Assembly (NCBI GenBank): GCA_963667515.2
Contig: CAXXXY010000008.1
Location: 124,001-188,000, forward strand
Direction of reading: 5' to 3'
From: VYDC01 sp963667515
GTDB taxonomy: Bacteria > Chloroflexota > Dehalococcoidia > UBA2979
DNA length: 64,000 nucleotides
Shown here: piece after piece, positions 1 to 7,225 of the stretch
How positions within the stretch are numbered: position 1 is the first letter of the stretch
Layout: every line of letters starts with the position of its first letter
Notes under the pieces: generated by a model
Seen by the model: the letters and a program-made list of their open reading frames with translations, nothing else
What the model was told of the DNA's origin: nothing
Databases searched by the model: none
Translations under genes and position numbers: made by a program

Positions 1-140
1 GCGCGGCGCACCTCGAAGCCCTCGCCCTCGAGCATGCGCGACGCGTCCACCAGCTGCGTCGCGTCGCGGAGGCGCAGCTGCGGGTCGACGGCGCCCACCG
101 ACGGCAGCGCGAGCAGGTCCGGGACGGTGACGGCGGGCAT
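1..140 (-). CDS. Pirin-like protein, N-terminal fragment (cut by window start)
   Basis: The minus strand opens with ATG at 138-140, preceded by a good GGAGGAG ribosome site, and reads 46 codons off the window edge. The translation MPAVTVPDLLALP...EGEGFEVRRA resembles the N-terminus of pirin-family cupins, where a GFEGEGFPVRRAF-type segment precedes the first metal-binding motif. The metal-binding histidines would lie outside the window, so function (quercetinase-like dioxygenase or transcription cofactor in known pirins) cannot be judged. It is divergent from mscL. Confidence 0.5.
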   Translation of the reverse strand, partial: MPAVTVPDLLALPSVGAVDPQLRLRDATQLVDASRMLEGEGFEVRR

Positions 141-172
141 CGAGGCTCCTCCACTGCGCGGGCGGCGCACCG

Positions 173-178
173 ATCGTA
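173..178 (-). promoter_or_regulatory. Putative -10 box (TACGAT) of the pirin-like gene
   Basis: GGTACGATCG on the minus strand, 32 nt upstream of the start codon. It is one of a recurrent class of TACGAT/TATCAT/TATGCT boxes found just upstream of many genes here. No convincing -35 was seen. Confidence 0.45.
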
Positions 179-212
179 CCTCGACGGCGCCGCCGAACTC
201 GACGCGCCGCCC

Positions 213-218
213 TATCAT
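213..218 (+). promoter_or_regulatory. Putative -10 box (TATCAT) of mscL
   Basis: CCTATCATCC lies 43 nt upstream of the mscL ATG in an otherwise GC-rich gap and matches the recurrent -10-like motif of this window. Confidence 0.45.
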
Positions 219-261
219 CCGGGGCTGCGGACGCCCCAGTCCGCGCGTAGAGAGGGCAGCC

Positions 262-651
262 ATGCTTCAGGAGTTCCGGGACTTCGCGCTCAAGGGCAAT
301 CTGATCGAGCTCGCCGTCGCGCTGGTGCTGGCGCTGGCGTTGACGACTGTCATCAGCTCACTCGTCGATCACATCCTCATGCCGATCGTGGGCATCATCG
401 TCGGGGAGCCGAGCTTCGACTTCCTCACGTGGGAGATCGGCGACGGCGTCATTCGGTACGGGTCGTTCATCACCGCGGTCGTCTACTTCCTGCTGGTCGC
501 GGCCGCGCTCTTCTTCGCCGTCGTGAGGCCGTACAACGCGCTCCGAGCGCGGCAGGCGAGCGGTGACGAGCCGGAGGCGCCCGAGCCGGAGGCGCCCGAG
601 CCGGAGGAGCTGGTGCTGCTGCGTCAGATCGCGAACAACACCGGCCGCTAG
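262..651 (+). CDS. mscL: Large-conductance mechanosensitive channel MscL
   Basis: 129-residue inner-membrane channel that opens on membrane tension and releases solutes during osmotic downshock. The N-terminal helix FRDFALKGNLIELAVALV and first pore helix are typical of MscL, followed by a periplasmic loop (PSFDFLTWEIGDGVIRYG), a second membrane helix (about residues 70-93) and the charged C-terminal helix ending LLRQIANN. The tail holds an EAPEPEAPEPEE repeat before that helix. ATG 262 was chosen because homology starts there; the frame stays open upstream but that part is arginine/serine-rich out-of-frame sequence. Length is slightly below the usual 130-150 residues. Confidence 0.95.
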   Translation: MLQEFRDFALKGNLIELAVALVLALALTTVISSLVDHILMPIVGIIVGEPSFDFLTWEIGDGVIRYGSFITAVVYFLLVAAALFFAVVRPYNALRARQASGDEPEAPEPEAPEPEELVLLRQIANNTGR

Positions 652-678
652 CCAGGACCGAGGCCGCGCCGCCGGTCC

Positions 679-2016
679 CTAGGGACCGGCGGTCGGAGCG
701 GTGTCGACGTCGAAGCGCAGCGCGGCGTGCGCCGCGCGCAGCGCCACCTCCACGGCGGCCGGCGTCTCGCCGCGCGCGAAGAGGAAGCCGAGGTACTCGC
801 CGCCCTCAGGCAGCGGGACGAGCCGCCGCCCCGGCGTCACGGTGATCGACACGCCGTCGATGCCGGGCACGGCCTCCGCCTCGGCGACGCCCGAGACGGA
901 GCGCAGCAGGCCCGCATAGGGGATCGGGATCATCATCACGCCTGAGGCAGGGCGCTCGCGCGCGTAGCCGGCGGTGGCGCCTGCGCCGCCGACCGCGTCG
1001 CGCAGCAGCAGCTCCTCGAGTGAGACGGCGGCGGTGCGCCCGGTGGCCGCGCCGTCGTCTCGCGGGTTGTCTGAGCCGAAGCGAAGCGCCCGCGCGCAGA
1101 GCCCGCCGATCGAGCGGGCCGCGAGGTCGATCGGCCACGCGCCGTCCTCGTTCAGCCGCAGCTCGGCGTGGAGCGGCCCCTGCCGCAGCCCGAGCGCGAG
1201 CGCGGCGCGCTCCGCCGTTTCGACCGCCAGGCGCTGCTCCTCGTCGGCCAGCCGCGACGGCGTGACGTAGATCGTCTCCTCGAAGTAGGGGCCCTCGAGG
1301 GGGTCGGGCTTGTCGAAGATGGCGAGCACGCGCAGCCGCGGCGATCCATCGGCGCCGGGCTCGATCAGCCCCTCGATCGCGACCTCGCGGCCCGGCACGT
1401 AGCCCTCGACCAGCAGGTCGGCGCCCGCGAGCCCGCACTCGCGCGCCACCTCGGGGCGGCGCAGCAGGCGGCGCGTGCGCTCGGCCGCGCGGGCGAAGGC
1501 GGCGGGGTCGTCGGCGCGGATCACGCCGCGGCTGCCCGACAGCGAGAGCGGCTTCACCACGCACGGGTAGTCGAGGCGGGGGGCCAGCGCCGCCGGCTCC
1601 TCGTGCTCGCGCAGCAGCCACCAGCGGGGCGAGGGGAGGCCGGCCGCCGCCAGCCGCTCGCGCAGCAGCGACTTGTCGCGCGTGGCGGCGACGGCCGCGA
1701 CGGCGTTGCCCTCGAGGCCCAGTCGCTCGGCGGCGTGCGCCGCGATCAGCGTGCCGCCGTCGTCGACGGCGACCACGCGATCGAGGTCGCGCCCCGGCTC
1801 GGCGTCGGCGAACGCGGCGATCTGGCGCGCCGCGCGCTGCGGATCGTCGAAGTCGAGGCGCAGGAAGCGCCCGGGCAGCAGCGCCGACAGCGCGCCCTCG
1901 GCGTCGCTTCCCACGACCAGCTCCACGCCGAGCTCCTCGCGCAGCCGCGAGGCCGCCTCCATGAAGTCGGCGGCGCGGTAGGTCTCCGCCGGCACCAGCA
2001 GCAGCACGCGACTCAC
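679..2016 (-). CDS. ATP-grasp domain carboxylate-amine ligase
   Basis: 445-residue protein of the ATP-grasp fold (carbamoyl-phosphate synthase L / PurK / biotin carboxylase-like), which activates a carboxylate as acyl phosphate and joins it to an amine or thiol. Visible features are an N-terminal Rossmann-like region (SRVLLLVPAETYRA), the ATP-grasp lid around residues 130-185 (RDKSLLRERLAAAGLPSP, then CVVKPLSLSGSRGV), LLVEGYVPGREVAIEG, and a metal-binding segment LHAELRL...WPIDLAARSIGG. GTG 2016 is preceded by GGGAGG. Homologues are often annotated biotin carboxylase-like, but no biotin domain is visible. The substrate is unknown. It is convergent with mscL. Confidence 0.8.
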   Translation of the reverse strand: MSRVLLLVPAETYRAADFMEAASRLREELGVELVVGSDAEGALSALLPGRFLRLDFDDPQRAARQIAAFADAEPGRDLDRVVAVDDGGTLIAAHAAERLGLEGNAVAAVAATRDKSLLRERLAAAGLPSPRWWLLREHEEPAALAPRLDYPCVVKPLSLSGSRGVIRADDPAAFARAAERTRRLLRRPEVARECGLAGADLLVEGYVPGREVAIEGLIEPGADGSPRLRVLAIFDKPDPLEGPYFEETIYVTPSRLADEEQRLAVETAERAALALGLRQGPLHAELRLNEDGAWPIDLAARSIGGLCARALRFGSDNPRDDGAATGRTAAVSLEELLLRDAVGGAGATAGYARERPASGVMMIPIPYAGLLRSVSGVAEAEAVPGIDGVSITVTPGRRLVPLPEGGEYLGFLFARGETPAAVEVALRAAHAALRFDVDTAPTAGP

Positions 2017-2033
2017 GGCGCCTCCCGCCCCCG

Positions 2034-2039
2034 ATCGTA
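2034..2039 (-). promoter_or_regulatory. Putative -10 box (TACGAT) of the ATP-grasp gene
   Basis: GTACGATCGG on the minus strand, 17 nt from the GTG start, implying a very short leader that still contains the GGGAGG ribosome site. Confidence 0.45.
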
Positions 2040-2119
2040 CGCCGTGCGCGTGCGCTACCCTCGGCGCGCGGCCGTGCGCGGCGAGCCAGCGCGTGGGCGG
2101 CCCGCGAGGGCGCGAGCGC

Positions 2120-2203
2120 ATGGAGTGGCCCGCGAGCGGAGCGAGCAATGGAGTGGCCCGCGAGGGAGCGAGCTGATGGAGTGGACTGACAGCGCCGACG
2201 AGG
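2120..2203 (+). repeat. 28-bp tandem duplication of the acyl-CoA dehydrogenase start region
   Basis: Two complete 28-nt copies, at 2120-2147 and 2148-2175, each begin ATGGAGTGGCCCGCGAG. The third, diverged copy is the gene start itself (ATGGAGTGGACTGAC at 2176). Because 28 is not a multiple of 3, the three ATGs fall in three different frames, so only the last initiates the real protein. A homologous 28-nt duplicate precedes the paralogous gene at 32.6 kb. Confidence 0.85.
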
Positions 2204-3396
2204 CCGCGTTCCGCGCCGAGGTGCGCGCGCTGATCGGGGAGCGGCTCCCTGCCTACTACCGCAACCGCGAGGTGCAGTTGCGCCGCCGCACGCACCGCCC
2301 GTGGCAGGGCGACCGCATCGCCGTCGAGCCCGAGCGCCGCGAGGCGGCGCTGGCGTGGCGCGAGGCGATCGTGGAGCGCGGCTGGGTGGCGCCGCACTGG
2401 CCCGCCGAGTACGGCGGCGCGGGCCTCACCGTCAGCGAGCAGTTCATCCTCAACCAGGAGATGGCGCTGGCGGACGCGCCGGACATCGGCGGGCTGGGCA
2501 CGCAGATGATCGGGCCCACGATCATCATCCACGGCTCCGAGGAGCAGAAACGCCAGCACCTGCCCGAGGTGCTCGCGGGGCGCGTGATCTGGGGGCAGGG
2601 CTACTCCGAGCCGGGCGCGGGCTCGGACCTCGCCTCGCTGGCGACGCGCGCCGTGCGCGACGGCGACGAGTACGTCGTGAACGGGCAGAAGATCTGGACC
2701 ACGCTCGCGCACCAGGCGGACTGGCTCTTCGTGCTGACGCGCACCGACGTCGACGCGCCGAAGCACCGCGGCATCTCGCTGCTGCTGATGGAGAGCGGCA
2801 CGCCCGGCATCTCGATCCGCCCGCTGGTCAACATGGCGAACGAGCACATCTTCAACGAGGTCTTCTTCGAGGACGTGCGCGTCCCCGCTGAGAACGTGGT
2901 CGGCGAGGAGAACCGCGGCTGGTACGTCGCGATGACGCTGCTCGACTTCGAGCGCTCCAACGTAGCGGGCGGGGTGCGGGCGCAGGCGCAGATCCGCCTC
3001 ATCCTCGGCGAGGCGCGCGAGCGGCAGGCGGCCGGCGCGGAGCCGCTCGCGCCCTCGGTGCGCGCGCTGCTCGCCGACCGCTACATGGACACGGAGGTGG
3101 TGCAGCAGCTCTCGTCGCGCATCGCCTCGATGCAGAAGCGCGGCCTTGTGCCGAACTACGAGGCGTCGATGGGCAAGCTCTTCGCCTCGGAGCTGGCGCA
3201 GAAGGTGGCCGTCGCGATGTCGAAGGCCGTGGGGCTGCACGGGCAGCTCGTCGATCCCGACCAGGCACGGACGCCGCTGCACGGCTTCGTCGGATACCAG
3301 TACATGGAGTCGGTGTCGAGCACGATCCGCGGCGGCACCTCCGAGATCCAGCGCAACGTCATCGCCACGCGCGGCCTCGGCCTGCCGCGCTCGTAG
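2176..3396 (+). CDS. Acyl-CoA dehydrogenase family protein
   Basis: 406-residue FAD enzyme that introduces a 2,3-double bond in an acyl-CoA thioester. The N-terminal helical domain (MEWTDSADEAAFRAEV), WPAEYGGAGL, the FAD-binding QGYSEPGAGSDLASL, the beta-domain TRAVRDGDEYVVNGQKIWT and the C-terminal helices ending RGGTSEIQRN...RGLGLPRS are all present. At the place of the usual YEGT catalytic glutamate the sequence reads RGGT, so the base must come from elsewhere, as in isovaleryl-CoA-type enzymes (inference). ATG 2176 is the third of three tandem ATG copies. Paralogues lie at 12934-14166 and 31390-32619, and all three share the GLGLPR tail. Confidence 0.93.
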   Translation: MEWTDSADEAAFRAEVRALIGERLPAYYRNREVQLRRRTHRPWQGDRIAVEPERREAALAWREAIVERGWVAPHWPAEYGGAGLTVSEQFILNQEMALADAPDIGGLGTQMIGPTIIIHGSEEQKRQHLPEVLAGRVIWGQGYSEPGAGSDLASLATRAVRDGDEYVVNGQKIWTTLAHQADWLFVLTRTDVDAPKHRGISLLLMESGTPGISIRPLVNMANEHIFNEVFFEDVRVPAENVVGEENRGWYVAMTLLDFERSNVAGGVRAQAQIRLILGEARERQAAGAEPLAPSVRALLADRYMDTEVVQQLSSRIASMQKRGLVPNYEASMGKLFASELAQKVAVAMSKAVGLHGQLVDPDQARTPLHGFVGYQYMESVSSTIRGGTSEIQRNVIATRGLGLPRS

Positions 3397-3433
3397 CGAG
3401 GGGCGCCGCGGCCACGGTTACGAGGGAGGCGAG

Positions 3434-3937
3434 ATGGCGAGCGCGCACGACCGCATCACGCCCGAGCAGGCCGCGCTGATCCGCTCGGCGCGCGTCTTCT
3501 TCGTCGCGTCGGCCGACCCGGCGCTGGGCGCGGGCCCCGACGAGCAGGGGCCGGTGAACCTCTCGCCGAAGGGCGGGACGCCGCTGCAGCTGCTGGACGA
3601 GCGGCGCGTCGCCTACCTCGACTACCGCGGCTCGGGGAACGAGACGGCGCGCCACGCGGCGGCCGGCGGCCCCGTCACGGTGATGGTGATGTCGATGGAC
3701 GGCGAGGACGCGGCGGTGGTGCGGCTCTACGGCCACGCCAGCGTGCGGCCGCTGGACGAGGGCTCGCCGCTCGCCGAGCGGCTGCTCGCGGAGCCCGCCG
3801 CCGAGCTCGGCCTGCCGCAGCGCCAGCTCGTCGAGATCGCCGTCGAGAGCACGCAGACCAGCTGCGGCTACGGCGTCCCGGTCCTGCGCTACGCGGGGGA
3901 GCGCACCCGCGGGCAGCGCGGCCGCCGCTACAAGTAG
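3434..3937 (+). CDS. Pyridoxamine 5'-phosphate oxidase-like FMN/F420-binding protein
   Basis: 167 residues of split-barrel flavin-binding fold. FFVASADP, then VNLSPKGGTPLQLLDERRVAYLD, then the conserved YRGSGNETARHAAAGGPVTVMVM and the C-terminal TSCGYGVPVLRYAGER are the hallmarks of a pyridoxamine-phosphate-oxidase-like family found in F420-using bacteria. The true substrate is unknown; it is not the vitamin B6 oxidase PdxH. ATG 3434 follows GGGAGGCGAG. It is co-directional with the acyl-CoA dehydrogenase, 37 nt downstream. Confidence 0.8.
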   Translation: MASAHDRITPEQAALIRSARVFFVASADPALGAGPDEQGPVNLSPKGGTPLQLLDERRVAYLDYRGSGNETARHAAAGGPVTVMVMSMDGEDAAVVRLYGHASVRPLDEGSPLAERLLAEPAAELGLPQRQLVEIAVESTQTSCGYGVPVLRYAGERTRGQRGRRYK

Positions 3938-4021
3938 CGCGAGGCGCGACGCGCGCGTGCCCCCTCCGAAGCTGCCTCGCGAACCCTCTTGCCCGCTCGT
4001 CGACCCGCCTGAGCACCGGAC

Positions 4022-4786
4022 TCACTCTTCGAGGAGCGGCAGACCCCTCGAAGAAAACCTCGAAGAAGACCTCGAAAAAGACTCGCCGGCGGGGATGCGG
4101 AAGGGGAGGCGGTTCTCGGGGGGTGCGAGGGGGCAGGACCAGCGTGGGTCGTGGACGCACGAGGGGTGGTAGGCGTAGTTGAAATCGAGCACCGTTCGCC
4201 CCGCGACGGCGCCGAGGTCGGCGCTCTTCGCGCCGTCGAGGAGGTAGCGGCCGCCGCCGTAGCTTCCGGAGCCGTTAGTCGCGTCGCGGAAGGCGAGGAA
4301 GACGCCGCCGGCGTAGCCCTCCAGCCAGTAGAGCGTGAGTGCGTAGACGACGCCCGCGGCGTCGAAGCGGGCGCGCGCGAAGGGGCGGCCGCCGGTGGCG
4401 CCGTCGCCCGAGTGCCCGATGGCGATCGCGTCTCCCCCGGCGGCCGCGGCGTCGCTGGGGGCGGCGTCGGTGGGGGGCAGCGGATCGAGCTGCACCTCGA
4501 AGCGCCACGCCGGGTCGTAGTCGAAGAACGGCAGTCCGCTGATGCTCGCGCGCTCCGCCGGCGGGATCGGGCTCTGCGGGTGCGTCGCGAAGAGAGCGTC
4601 GCGCCGCTCGCGCCAGCGGCGCCATGCCGCCTCGCCAGGCGGCGCCGCGCCGCCTCCGGCCGGCAGCTCCGCGCCGGCCTCGTCGCGCAGCTCGCCGTAG
4701 ATCGCGGCGACGCGGCGGCGGTAGTCCCACAGCTCGACGGTCTCGCGCAGCGCATTCGCGCTCCCGCCGCGCGCCCGCGCGCTCAC
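4022..4786 (-). CDS. DUF1684 family protein
   Basis: 254-residue protein of unknown function. The family pattern is clear: a WRRWRERRDALFATHPQSPIP start, SGLPFFDYDPAW, FAGVVYALTLYWLEGYAGG-like core, then LFAFRD...SYGGGRYLLD and LDFNYAYHPSCVHDPRWSCP ending PPENRLPFRIPAGE. GTG 4786 overlaps the upstream stop by GTGA. The last 15 or so residues (FSRSSSRFSSRGLPLLEE) extend past the usual PAGE end and are encoded by repeat DNA, see the 4034-4084 entry. It is the last gene of a three-gene operon with the Lgt-like and TlpA-like genes. Confidence 0.8.
   Translation of the reverse strand: MSARARGGSANALRETVELWDYRRRVAAIYGELRDEAGAELPAGGGAAPPGEAAWRRWRERRDALFATHPQSPIPPAERASISGLPFFDYDPAWRFEVQLDPLPPTDAAPSDAAAAGGDAIAIGHSGDGATGGRPFARARFDAAGVVYALTLYWLEGYAGGVFLAFRDATNGSGSYGGGRYLLDGAKSADLGAVAGRTVLDFNYAYHPSCVHDPRWSCPLAPPENRLPFRIPAGESFSRSSSRFSSRGLPLLEE
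4034..4084. repeat. Repeat-derived tail in the DUF1684 gene
   Basis: Bases 4034-4050 (gagcggcagacccctcg) match the core of the hairpin repeat family found at 12.9, 19.7 and 39.9-40 kb. They are followed by three CCTCGAAGAA/CCTCGAAAAA-type tandem units to about 4080. Both lie inside the coding region, just before the stop. Confidence 0.55.
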
Positions 4787-5553
4787 GCTGGCGCTTCCCG
4801 TGCGGGGGTCGCGCGAGTGCCGTGCAGCTGCAGCCACGCGGCCCCTCCGAGCGCCGCCGCGCCGACGAGGGCGAGCGCGACCTCCTCGACGCCCCAGCCG
4901 GGCCAGCCGAGCACCGACAGCGGCGCGAGCGCGAGTCGCAGCAGCGCGACGCCCGCGAGGAGCGCGAGCGCCGCGGCGCCGGGCCGCCAGCGCGCCCAGC
5001 CGAGCAGCAGCGCGCCCGCGAGCGCCAGCAGCGCGGCGCCCTCGACGGCGGGGGTGGCGAGCCGCGTGTCGGCGAGCCCCGACATCGCGAAGCCGAGCGG
5101 CGGCTCGGCCTGCGCGCCGAAGCAGGCGTCGCGCAGCGGGCAGCCGAGGTCGTAGGCCGCCACCGCGAGCGCGAGCCCTGCGGCCCACGCCGTCGCCAGC
5201 GGCCAGCGCGCAGCAGCGCCAGCCGCCTCGCCGGTCGCCTCGGACGAGCCGCGCGCCTCCCAGCCCAGCACCGCGAGCGCCGCCGCCGCGCCCCACAGCG
5301 GATCGATGCCGCCCTGCACGCGGATCGCGACCAGCGGGTCGAGCAGCGTGTCGGGCGACTCGTCCAGCAGGTAGCCGACGCGCCCGGCCACGACGAACGC
5401 GAGAGCGCCGTTCCAGTAGAGCGAGCCCACGCGCTCGCGGGGGAGCGCGAGCAGCGCCGCGACGCGCGGCGTCGCGAGCCACAGCACGAGCGCCGCGAGG
5501 CCCAGCGAGGCGAGCTCGCCGCGCTCGCGGATCAGCTCCGCGAGGTCGCTCAC
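4783..5553 (-). CDS. Lgt-like (prolipoprotein diacylglyceryl transferase family) membrane protein
   Basis: 256 residues with about seven hydrophobic helices. IRVQGGIDPLWG aligns with the W-GG-S-HGG loop of Lgt, and YDLGCPLRDACFGAQ aligns with its LGCFxxGCCYG segment, followed by TPAVEGAALLALAGALLL like the H-P-Q-LYE helix. The HGG histidine is replaced (GGIDP), so a normal lipoprotein-modifying activity is doubtful. It may be a redox-linked relative, since Lgt-like proteins next to TlpA thioredoxins are common in Chloroflexota. GTG 5553 overlaps the tlpA stop by GTGA. Confidence 0.65.
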   Translation of the reverse strand: MSDLAELIRERGELASLGLAALVLWLATPRVAALLALPRERVGSLYWNGALAFVVAGRVGYLLDESPDTLLDPLVAIRVQGGIDPLWGAAAALAVLGWEARGSSEATGEAAGAAARWPLATAWAAGLALAVAAYDLGCPLRDACFGAQAEPPLGFAMSGLADTRLATPAVEGAALLALAGALLLGWARWRPGAAALALLAGVALLRLALAPLSVLGWPGWGVEEVALALVGAAALGGAAWLQLHGTRATPAREAPA

Positions 5554-6191
5554 GGGGCCGCCGCCGCAGGGGCTGCCGTGGGCGCTTCGGCACGCGCGAG
5601 CGCGTCCTCGATCAGCACGGCGAGCCGCGACTCCGAGATCGGCCCGAAGTGCGTCGCGGTCAGCCGGCCCGCGGGGTCGACGACGAAGGTCATCGGCAGG
5701 CCGCGCACGCCGTAGGCGCGGGCGAACGAGCCGTCGTCGACGACCTGCGGGTAGGCGAGGTCGAAGCGCTCGACGAAGTCGCGCGCGGAGCCGGGCGAGT
5801 CGTTGCGCACGACGCCCAGGAAGGCGACGCGCTCGGGGTCGGCGCCCTCGTGGGCGCGGCGGAGGGCGGGCGCCTCCTCGCGGCAGGGCGGGCACCACGA
5901 GGCCCAGACGTTGATGACGGCCGCGCGGCCCGCGAGGTCGAGCGCGCTCACCGACGCCCCGTCGGGGCCGTCGAGGAGCGGCAGCGCGAAGGCGGGGGCC
6001 GGCGTGCCCGCGACCGCCCCGCGCGGGGCGGTCGCGGGCACGCCGTTGAGCGCGAGCACCGCGAGCACGATCGCGGCGGCGCCCAGCAGCACCCGCGCGA
6101 GCCTCCGCGCCCGCGCGCGCGTCTCCGCCCCGGGTGGCGCCGGGGGCGCCTCGTCCGTCGCGTCGGCTCCAGCCGTCGATGGCTCGGTCAT
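5550..6191 (-). CDS. TlpA/ResA-type membrane-anchored thioredoxin
   Basis: 213 residues with a cytoplasmic stretch, one membrane anchor at about 31-50 (LARVLLGAAAIVLAVLALNG), then an extracytoplasmic AhpC/TSA-type thioredoxin domain with WCPPC at 99-103, the conserved GLPMTFVVDPAG cis-proline region and a C-terminal helix. Family members reduce disulfides during cytochrome c maturation or protein folding outside the membrane. It is first gene of the operon with the Lgt-like and DUF1684 genes. The -10-like box lies only 6 nt from ATG 6191, so the transcript may be leaderless. Confidence 0.9.
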   Translation of the reverse strand: MTEPSTAGADATDEAPPAPPGAETRARARRLARVLLGAAAIVLAVLALNGVPATAPRGAVAGTPAPAFALPLLDGPDGASVSALDLAGRAAVINVWASWCPPCREEAPALRRAHEGADPERVAFLGVVRNDSPGSARDFVERFDLAYPQVVDDGSFARAYGVRGLPMTFVVDPAGRLTATHFGPISESRLAVLIEDALARAEAPTAAPAAAAP

Positions 6192-6197
6192 CGCTCG

Positions 6198-6203
6198 ATC
6201 GTA
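6198..6203 (-). promoter_or_regulatory. Putative -10 box (TACGAT), leaderless configuration
   Basis: CGTACGATCG on the minus strand with only six bases between the box and the ATG of the TlpA-like gene. Transcription would start at or next to the start codon. Confidence 0.45.
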
Positions 6204-6247
6204 CGTCTCGATCGGCGGCGGCGTGGCGCGGGCGCGGCGCGCCGCCG

Positions 6248-6667
6248 CTAGATGCCGAGCAGCCGGCGCCAGCCGGACGGCGGCTCGCCCGAGGCGCGCT
6301 CCACCCGCGCCTCGGTGGGGGCGCCCCCGCTCCCGCCCTCGCCGCCGAAGGGGATGCCGTGGCGCTGCAGGAACGGCGCGACCTGCCCGAGGTTGGGCTC
6401 GGTGAGCATCGTGCCGCGGTCGACGGCGCGCGGGCTGCGGCCGCCAAGCGGCCGCGGCTCCTCGACGGGGTCGACGCCGTCGTCGAGCGCGATCACCAGC
6501 GTCGGCACGGACTCGTGCCCGGTCCAGCCGATCACCTTCGCGTAGGCCTCCTCGTCGCGGTCGATGTCGAACTCGACGTAGTCGAGGGGGTGCTGCTCAA
6601 CCCACTTGCTCCAGCGGTACATGTCAGGGCAGAAGGAGGAGCGTCCGTAGACCACCAGCCGCGCCAT
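6248..6667 (-). CDS. Glutaredoxin-like monothiol protein
   Basis: 139 residues with a thioredoxin fold. MARLVVYGRSSFCPDMYRW gives a single active-site cysteine (CPDM instead of CPxC), DYVEFDIDRDEEAYAKVI is the second strand-helix, GHESVPTLVI contains the cis-proline, and RGTMLTEPNLGQVAPFLQRHGI is the C-terminal helix. The single cysteine suggests glutathione-like adduct or iron-sulfur handling rather than dithiol reduction (inference). ATG 6667 is preceded by GGAGG; the open frame upstream is arginine-rich noise. Confidence 0.75.
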   Translation of the reverse strand: MARLVVYGRSSFCPDMYRWSKWVEQHPLDYVEFDIDRDEEAYAKVIGWTGHESVPTLVIALDDGVDPVEEPRPLGGRSPRAVDRGTMLTEPNLGQVAPFLQRHGIPFGGEGGSGGAPTEARVERASGEPPSGWRRLLGI

Positions 6668-6712
6668 CGAGCCTCCGTCCTTCGCGCCCCGCCGGTCGAG
6701 GCGCGCCCCGGC

Positions 6713-6718
6713 ATCGTA
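6713..6718 (-). promoter_or_regulatory. Putative -10 box (TACGAT) of the glutaredoxin-like gene
   Basis: CCGTACGATGCC on the minus strand, 45 nt from the start. A GTGA-N6-type palindrome lies about 30 bases further upstream at 6746. Confidence 0.45.
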
Positions 6719-6745
6719 CGGTGCGCCCGCGGCGCGGCGGCGGCC

Positions 6746-6763
6746 GTGATCGCGCACACGTCG
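6746..6763. promoter_or_regulatory. Candidate Crp/Fnr-type operator; 18-nt motif shared with 9998-10015
   Basis: GTGATCGCGCACACGTCG is identical at both places and has the GTG-N8-CAC layout of Crp/Fnr sites. Here it lies 79 nt upstream of the glutaredoxin-like start. A related perfect GTGA-N6-TCAC is at 16917-16932. Confidence 0.35.
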
Positions 6764-6788
6764 CGCAAGGCTGAGGACCGCGCGGGGG

Positions 6789-7175
6789 CTAGCCTCCGGC
6801 GAGCTTCACGCCATGCCCCTCGGCCTCGAGCAGCGCCAGCAGCGCCTCGCGGTGGTCGCCCTGGATCAACAGCACGCGGCCCTGCCTCGTGCCGCCGGTG
6901 CCGATGCGCTGCTTGCAGAGCCGCAGCAGCGCGTCGAGCTCGGCCTCACTGCCCGGCAGCCCGACGACGAGCGTGCCCTGCTTGCCGCCGCGCGCTGGCT
7001 TGCCGCGATGCAGCCGCACGACGCCGTCGCCCGGGTCGGCGGGCCGCCGGCCCCGCGCCCCCGTGCCCCCGTCTGCCCCGGACCGAGGTCGGGCGGGGCG
7101 TCGCGTCGCGGCGGGGCGCGGAGGCGCCGGCCCGCCGTCCGTCGAGTACACGCGCTCCGAGTTCGGCTCGCTCAT
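6789..7175 (-). CDS. yciH: SUI1/YciH-type translation factor
   Basis: 128 residues. An N-terminal disordered, proline/arginine-rich half precedes the eIF1/SUI1 domain: VVRLHRGKPARGGKQGTLVVGL then CKQRIGTGGTRQGRVLLIQGDHREAL and LLEAEGHGVKLAGG. YciH-type proteins bind the small ribosomal subunit and influence start-site fidelity; the role in bacteria is not settled. ATG 7175 is preceded by AGGAG and a TACGCT box at 7185-7190. Confidence 0.88.
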   Translation of the reverse strand: MSEPNSERVYSTDGGPAPPRPAATRRPARPRSGADGGTGARGRRPADPGDGVVRLHRGKPARGGKQGTLVVGLPGSEAELDALLRLCKQRIGTGGTRQGRVLLIQGDHREALLALLEAEGHGVKLAGG

Positions 7176-7184
7176 CCGGCTCCT

Positions 7185-7190
7185 AGCGTA
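7185..7190 (-). promoter_or_regulatory. Putative -10 box (TACGCT) of yciH
   Basis: GCGCTACGCTAGGAG on the minus strand, nine bases from the start. It overlaps the ribosome site, so the leader would be nearly absent. Confidence 0.35.
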
Positions 7191-7225
7191 GCGCGGAGCC
7201 TCGTCGCTGCGCCGCTCGCGGGGGG

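Noticed and set aside
679..3282. Very long antisense frames over real genes (for example 679-3282, 40619-43828, 57698-59728)
   Set aside because: They arise from high GC content in the shadow of verified genes, with arginine/alanine-rich composition and no domains.
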